From a virus: DNA of 28,933 nucleotides. This document shows, piece after piece, positions 25,685 through 28,933 of this stretch; within the stretch, counting starts at the first letter, position 1; each line of letters opens with the position of its first letter. The stretch covers positions 1 through 28,933 of IMG/VR virus record IMGVR_UViG_3300042866_001514, one strand, 5' to 3'. The position numbers and the translations under genes are program-made. The notes under the pieces were generated by a model. That model did not search any database and was not told the origin of the DNA. It saw only the letters and a program-made list of their open reading frames with translations.

Positions 25685-26025
25685 TAAATATCCTCTACTG
25701 CTTTATCAAGTTTAAACTCTTGACCCTCCACATAGGGTTTGTCATTAAAGCCGTTAGCATCTGTAGCCGTTTGACCAGTGAGTATATCCATGGCATGTCT
25801 AAGTCCTAGGGTGTAAAGACTTGTATCTGCTTGTCCATAGACAGACTCCCAGTAGTCGATCTTCTCTTGGAGCTTTTCTACTTGGCTATCTTGTAAATCC
25901 ATGGCTGCTTTTTTCATGGCAAGGTAGATGTCCAACTGAGTATCTGAGTCAAACTTCTTTTGGGCAAGTAAAGAAGTTAGGGTGTTGAAAATGGTTTCTT
26001 GAAAGTTTTTATCTAGTTCGCTCAT
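25684..26025 (-). CDS. Hypothetical helical protein
   Basis: 113 residues. NFQETIFNTLTSLLAQKKFD, TQLDIYLAMKKAAMDLQDSQ, VEKLQEKIDYWESVYGQAD then SLYTLGLRHAMDILTG: largely alpha-helical with coiled-coil tendency. Not recognised. ATGA overlap with the upstream Zn-binding gene and TAATG overlap downstream place it in the 27198-25122 operon. Confidence 0.65.
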   Translation of the reverse strand: MSELDKNFQETIFNTLTSLLAQKKFDSDTQLDIYLAMKKAAMDLQDSQVEKLQEKIDYWESVYGQADTSLYTLGLRHAMDILTGQTATDANGFNDKPYVEGQEFKLDKAVEDI

Positions 26026-26552
26026 GAGGCAACTCTACACTTCTGACAAACAAAATCATCGTAGCCAATAGAGCCTTCAGTCTGCTTTAAGGTTTTATCT
26101 GAGTTAAAGACTGCAGGGATGATTCTGTCTTGTTCTGTTGTGCAACCGCAGAGAAGGCAGGTGCGTTCTACTAACCATTTTATTGTACTATTTTCAACTT
26201 TAGATAGAGCCCTAATACCTCTAGTTAAAGCATGAAGTTCACCTGACCCAGTAGTCTTCTTTAGGAAGTACTTGGTGTTAGAGACTTCTAGTACAGGTAT
26301 CAACCTGCGACAACTACAACTCTGTGCATTAGGAGTGCATTTGAATGGTTCAGTTGGATCGCTCCATTTTAAGATAGCAACAGGTTTTTCCCAACCTATT
26401 GTTGCTGCAGCCTTGTGTCTATCCATAGCATGACCACAGATACAGATTCTTCGATCCACCCCTTGTTTATTTACTAGAGATGTATCGTGTGTATCTATTT
26501 CGTGAGGATCTATTCCCATGTCAGCCAACATATCTAAAGCTGGGTTACTCAT
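26022..26552 (-). CDS. Cys/His-rich putative zinc-binding protein
   Basis: 176 residues from ATG at 26552 (AGAGAGG eight bases upstream); GTG three codons earlier is less likely. RRICICGHAMDRHKAAATIG and CTPNAQSCSCRRLIPV form one Cys/His cluster in the N-terminal half ('CxCGHxxxxH' is like actinophage hypothetical proteins), and RTCLLCGCTTEQDRIIP with DFVCQKCRVAS forms a second at the C-terminus. Two zinc sites are likely. Function unknown. Confidence 0.65.
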   Translation of the reverse strand: MSNPALDMLADMGIDPHEIDTHDTSLVNKQGVDRRICICGHAMDRHKAAATIGWEKPVAILKWSDPTEPFKCTPNAQSCSCRRLIPVLEVSNTKYFLKKTTGSGELHALTRGIRALSKVENSTIKWLVERTCLLCGCTTEQDRIIPAVFNSDKTLKQTEGSIGYDDFVCQKCRVAS

Positions 26553-26778
26553 TGAAGCCACCTCTCTGTTCTTTTAGTCTTTCAACAATGTCAGAAAACT
26601 CTGCTTCAGTCTGAGCCCTATCGTGCATCTGACCAAGCATCTCTTCCATAACAATCATCTTTCGCTTTGTAGCATGACGCTTCATAAGAAGCATTGTCGT
26701 ATACATCGACACTAGAGTTGTTAAACTGCATGTCGCACCAATTAAAGCCATATCTAAAATAGTCAGGCTCATTGTCAT
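26545..26778 (-). CDS. Single-pass membrane protein with charged tail
   Basis: 77 residues. An N-terminal membrane helix (ILDMALIGATCSLTTLVSMY) with a Met/Lys/Arg-rich junction, then a coiled-coil-like tail (EEMLGQMHDRAQTEAEFSDI, VERLKEQRGG). Start at 26778, or the ATG at 26772. ATGA-type overlap with the upstream gene. Not recognised. Confidence 0.6.
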   Translation of the reverse strand: MTMSLTILDMALIGATCSLTTLVSMYTTMLLMKRHATKRKMIVMEEMLGQMHDRAQTEAEFSDIVERLKEQRGGFNE

Positions 26779-27032
26779 TTATCTGTCCTTTCGTCTTTTT
26801 TGTTTATTGTATAACCTTCTTCATCAAGTGCCCTTAGCATTGCCACAACATCGTCATAAGCAATCTCGGACCATTTTTCTATATCCGTTGGTATGTTTCT
26901 AGGAAACCACCGTTTTAGTAAACCCACTGCTGCTGTCTGAATTATCTCAAACTCAACAGCATCAGCGAACTCATCATCAGAAAGATTGCTGACTAACTTA
27001 AGATGATTGGTTACATCACTTGGTTGATTCAT
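26775..27032 (-). CDS. Hypothetical acidic helical protein
   Basis: 85 residues from MNQPSDVTNHLKLVSNLSDD (27032); the ORF can also start at 27044 with extra Trp/Met residues. ADAVEFEIIQTAAVGLLKRW and EKWSEIAYDDVVAMLRALDE are helical. SD is unclear (GGTGG close to ATG). It overlaps the upstream coiled-coil gene. Not recognised. Confidence 0.55.
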   Translation of the reverse strand: MNQPSDVTNHLKLVSNLSDDEFADAVEFEIIQTAAVGLLKRWFPRNIPTDIEKWSEIAYDDVVAMLRALDEEGYTINKKDERTDK

Positions 27033-27198
27033 CATCCACCACATCCGAAACTAACTCCGTCCATGTTTTTTGAACACTCAACAAAACTTCAACATCTGCT
27101 TTTATAGAATTAACTGCCTTCATTAAAAGGTCAATCTTTTTCTCAAAAGCTTTGATCTCTTTTTCCAAGAGCCAAATCCTTTTCTCAACTTCGTCCAT
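27016..27198 (-). CDS. Small coiled-coil protein
   Basis: 60 residues, SD GAAGGAG before ATG. IWLLEKEIKAFEKKIDLLMK, then AVNSIKADVEVLLSVQKTW: heptad-patterned coiled coil through most of its length, acidic end. First gene of the 27198-25122 operon, with overlapping promoters at 27220-27260. It may oligomerise; function unknown. Confidence 0.65.
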   Translation of the reverse strand: MDEVEKRIWLLEKEIKAFEKKIDLLMKAVNSIKADVEVLLSVQKTWTELVSDVVDDESTK

Positions 27199-27224
27199 CG
27201 TCTCTCCTTCGTTACAATAAACCT

Positions 27225-27260
27225 ATAGCATCTATAATCTATAGTCAAGCAATAATACTT
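27225..27260 (-). promoter_or_regulatory. Promoter region for the 27198-25122 operon
   Basis: TTGACA, 16 bp, TATAGA on the minus strand, with an overlapping TTGACT..TATAGG about 20 bp nearer the gene. Approximate coordinates. Confidence 0.55.
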
Positions 27261-27661
27261 GTCAATACTATACCACTATATTACTATATTTTACTATAGT
27301 GGGTATGTAGGACTATGGATTTTGATAGGTCCGTAGCGCACACATACACGCGATGTAAAACTATAACTCTTTCAAAATATTTAGTTTTTTCTGACCGCAT
27401 GTTTTTTAGAGCTTTTACCCCCTCTTTTTTCTAGTTTTAATTTTGATCTATTTTAGACCCCCTAAAAGGGAAAAGTCAATTATATCTTTAAAATACTTTA
27501 AAATTATTTTAGAACCGCATGATTATTAAATTATACCTCTATAGAGGGTATGTAGAACTATATTTTTGGAAAGTTTCGCCTAGGAAAAAATTAATTATTT
27601 ATCGCCCAGACTTGACAAAAAGTATAGTCCTACATAAGCACTATAGTCTTATAGTCAGTAT
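27261..27661. other. AT-rich non-coding spacer with TATGTAGgACTAT repeats
   Basis: About 400 bases, no gene. TATGTAGGACTAT at 27304-27316, TATGTAGAACTAT at 27549-27561, and an inverted TATGTAGGACTAT at 27624-27636; many CTATAG steps; ACCGCATG twice (about 27395 and 27512). A TTGACA box at about 27612 could be part of a plus-strand promoter with no obvious gene. Candidate replication or regulatory region. Confidence 0.45.
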
Positions 27662-28321
27662 TTAGGGTAGGTAGACTGTCTCTTTATGATGCTTGACCCT
27701 GACCATAGGGTCGACCATAACCCTATACCCAGCTCTCCTAGCATTGTTGCAAAAAGAGTAATCCTCCCCAACATTGCACTCAAAGTCCACTTCGTCCCAT
27801 TTGACCCTATCAATCAAAAACCATGGCCTAGGGGTATTTTCAAATACCTCAGCCTTCATAGCCACAAACCCAAATCCAACTCCCCCTACCTCTAGGGGTT
27901 CAACATCTAACATAAACTCGCTCCTATTGACCTTCTTAGGGCGACCCTTCTCATCTAACTTGTTAACTGCCACCGTCCCATCAGGAGAGGTCTGGTAGAG
28001 CCCGGAAATAATATCTAGGGGTGAGTCCAACAGCTTCAGGAAATCACCTACCTCCCATTCGATGTCTGAATCGATCCAGAAGATTTTTTCACAGCTGAAG
28101 GCCCCGGAACCAATAACCCGAGTTTCCCAGTTATGGCTGTAGGTGTCCGTTGCTGTAAGTTCTCGAGCACTTGGCACAAAGGATGAATACTTGTTTAGCC
28201 AAATGTAGGACTTACCCAAACGATCTAATTCAGAGCATGTAAGTATTAAACTTTTAACATACTCAGCTTTCATGCTATGGCCGGGAGTTGCTATCGCTAC
28301 ATCGTAATGGGGTGTCGTCAT
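27662..28321 (-). CDS. Glycosyltransferase-like protein (GT-A fold)
   Basis: 219 residues. HYDVAIATPGHSMKAEYVKS resembles a GT-A N-terminal strand and loop; KIFWIDSDIEWEVGDFLKLL has a DxD metal/nucleotide-sugar motif (DSD). VGGVGFGFVAMKAEVFENTP and GEDYSFCNNARRAGYRVMVD then VRVKHHK match the acceptor/catalytic segments of phage and Anp1/GT2-like transferases. It likely transfers a sugar to a phage structural protein, DNA base or host glycan; the acceptor is unknown. Start at 28321 lies seven bases after a TAGTAT box with no SD, so the mRNA may be leaderless. Confidence 0.75.
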   Translation of the reverse strand: MTTPHYDVAIATPGHSMKAEYVKSLILTCSELDRLGKSYIWLNKYSSFVPSARELTATDTYSHNWETRVIGSGAFSCEKIFWIDSDIEWEVGDFLKLLDSPLDIISGLYQTSPDGTVAVNKLDEKGRPKKVNRSEFMLDVEPLEVGGVGFGFVAMKAEVFENTPRPWFLIDRVKWDEVDFECNVGEDYSFCNNARRAGYRVMVDPMVRVKHHKETVYLP

Positions 28322-28357
28322 ATATCGAATACTACATTATGCGACTATTATTTGACT
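28322..28357. promoter_or_regulatory. Divergent leaderless promoters sharing 36 bp
   Basis: Minus: TAGTAT (28329-28334) then 7 bases to ATG at 28321. Plus: TATTAT (28346-28351) then 6 bases to ATG at 28358. The -10 boxes are 11 bp apart, so the two polymerases cannot bind together. Confidence 0.5.
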
Positions 28358-28573
28358 ATGCAAACACCCCAACAAGAACCCACAGAAGTAGAGTGTTCTT
28401 GGGAGGGTTGTCCTTCTCACCAAACTTTTACCCCAGCAAGAGCCATCACAGTTCATTGGCCAAGAGCGATACAGAAGGTAAGATATTTTCATTCAACAGA
28501 GTGCCTATCTTCATGGGCTCAAAGTTTTCCATCAGGACTATTGATTACTGGAGAGGATTCAGTTAATGTATAA
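28358..28573 (+). CDS. Small Cys/His protein, probably zinc-binding
   Basis: 71 residues from ATG at 28358. VECSWEGCPSHQTFTPARAI, then KVRYFHSTECLSSWAQSFPS: C-x4-C..H and H-x3-C pairs resemble MYM/FCS-type zinc fingers ('FCSxxCLxxW'). No SD; the ATG follows TATTAT by six bases, suggesting a leaderless mRNA. Longer overlapping ORFs from 28277 and 28288 start inside the divergent gene and are rejected. Confidence 0.55.
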   Translation: MQTPQQEPTEVECSWEGCPSHQTFTPARAITVHWPRAIQKVRYFHSTECLSSWAQSFPSGLLITGEDSVNV

Positions 28574-28590
28574 CTTGTTTCCTAATAAAT

Positions 28591-28773
28591 ATGTTTGACA
28601 AACAAACCAATACTCAAGAGGTAGCAGAAATGGCTGCCAAACTTATTACTCAAGGTTACATGGTTCAAAAAATTTGTTGTGGCGAGTGTGATCAAGATGA
28701 CCTTCTAGTTCAGGTTCACACTTGCAATCCTCACAATTACACACATAATTGCACACCTAAAAGAAAGAAGTAA
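28591..28773 (+). CDS. Hypothetical Cys-rich protein
   Basis: 60 residues: MFDKQTNTQEVAEMAAKLIT, QGYMVQKICCGECDQDDLLV, then VHTCNPHNYTHNCTPKRKK. An N-terminal helix followed by CCGEC and a His/Cys-rich tail, with a basic C-terminus; metal-binding likely. SD is weak. Two bases separate its stop from the next start. Confidence 0.55.
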   Translation: MFDKQTNTQEVAEMAAKLITQGYMVQKICCGECDQDDLLVQVHTCNPHNYTHNCTPKRKK

Positions 28774-28775
28774 TA

Positions 28776-28933
28776 ATGTGCGAGAACGTTGCAGTAACTT
28801 GGAGTCAGTACGATACAGTAAGAGATCAAATAGAAAACGATGTACGACATAAGATTTATGATGAACTTAAAGAAGTAATCGAATACTCTAAACTTCATAA
28901 GCTTTCGGATCAGTTTATTGCGGGACTTGAGTG
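28776..28933 (+). CDS. Hypothetical protein, N-terminal part (runs off window)
   Basis: 52 codons visible: MCENVAVTWSQYDTVRDQIE, NDVRHKIYDELKEVIEYSKL, then HKLSDQFIAGLE. Helical and charged, not recognised. The ATG follows the upstream TAA by two bases. The gene continues beyond 28933. Confidence 0.6.
   Translation, partial: MCENVAVTWSQYDTVRDQIENDVRHKIYDELKEVIEYSKLHKLSDQFIAGLE

Overview
The window is part of a tailed-phage (Caudoviricetes) genome, cut at both ends. Phage hallmarks are the first ~193 codons of a portal protein at the left edge, a likely terminase small subunit (23604-24536), lysis genes (3926-5432 and 24606-24887), and about 70 tightly packed, mostly tiny genes that overlap by ATGA, TGATG or TAATG. 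The host is probably an actinobacterium: the HTH/unknown/Cys-rich/membrane/portal block at 1-2118 has the look of actinophage late clusters, and several genes seem to be read from leaderless transcripts. This is inference. The DNA is AT-rich except for a more GC-rich, repeat-laden patch at about 22.6-23.6 kb. No tRNA, rRNA, CRISPR array, integrase or transposon was seen.

Layout. 1-2118 (minus): portal, DUF1360-like membrane protein, two unknowns and a double-HTH protein, under a leaderless promoter. 2119-2650: AT-rich spacer with ACTAGTAA iterons, a possible origin. 2716-3870 (plus): three single-gene units, each with its own promoter and terminator; the third is a DUF3846 protein. 3926-7039 (minus): a split endolysin (secreted SLT-type lysozyme plus a separate peptidoglycan-binding protein) behind a structured leader, a small two-helix membrane protein, and an operon of small genes. 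7275-7883 (plus): two Cys-rich mini-proteins and an ArdA-like antirestriction protein. 7923-15191 (minus): an HslV/proteasome-like Ntn hydrolase and some 20 small accessory genes. 15624-19175 (minus): a three-gene module of an unknown protein, a MoxR/CobS-type AAA+ ATPase and a metallopeptidase-like plus VWA protein. 19395-22611 (minus): small genes including a YubB-like protein and a pyrimidine-dimer glycosylase-like repair protein. 22612-23600: a repeat- and palindrome-rich spacer after terS. 24606-27198 (minus): possible holin, membrane and Zn-binding proteins. 27199-27661: AT-rich spacer with repeats. 27662-28933: a glycosyltransferase-like gene diverging from three small plus-strand genes.

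Regulation is the most interesting aspect. An asymmetric element close to TGCAGGAAAGTAG lies between the -35 and -10 boxes of at least eight promoters on both strands, suggesting one regulator for many small transcription units. A second set of minus-strand genes shares the leader AAATGACGAAAGG. Internal genes repeatedly use a GGGGTAAAAATG junction in which the upstream stop codon sits between the Shine-Dalgarno sequence and the next ATG. A further dispersed element, GCCCGGAAATAATAACGGC-like, occurs about 15 times between 19.7 and 24.5 kb and is unexplained.
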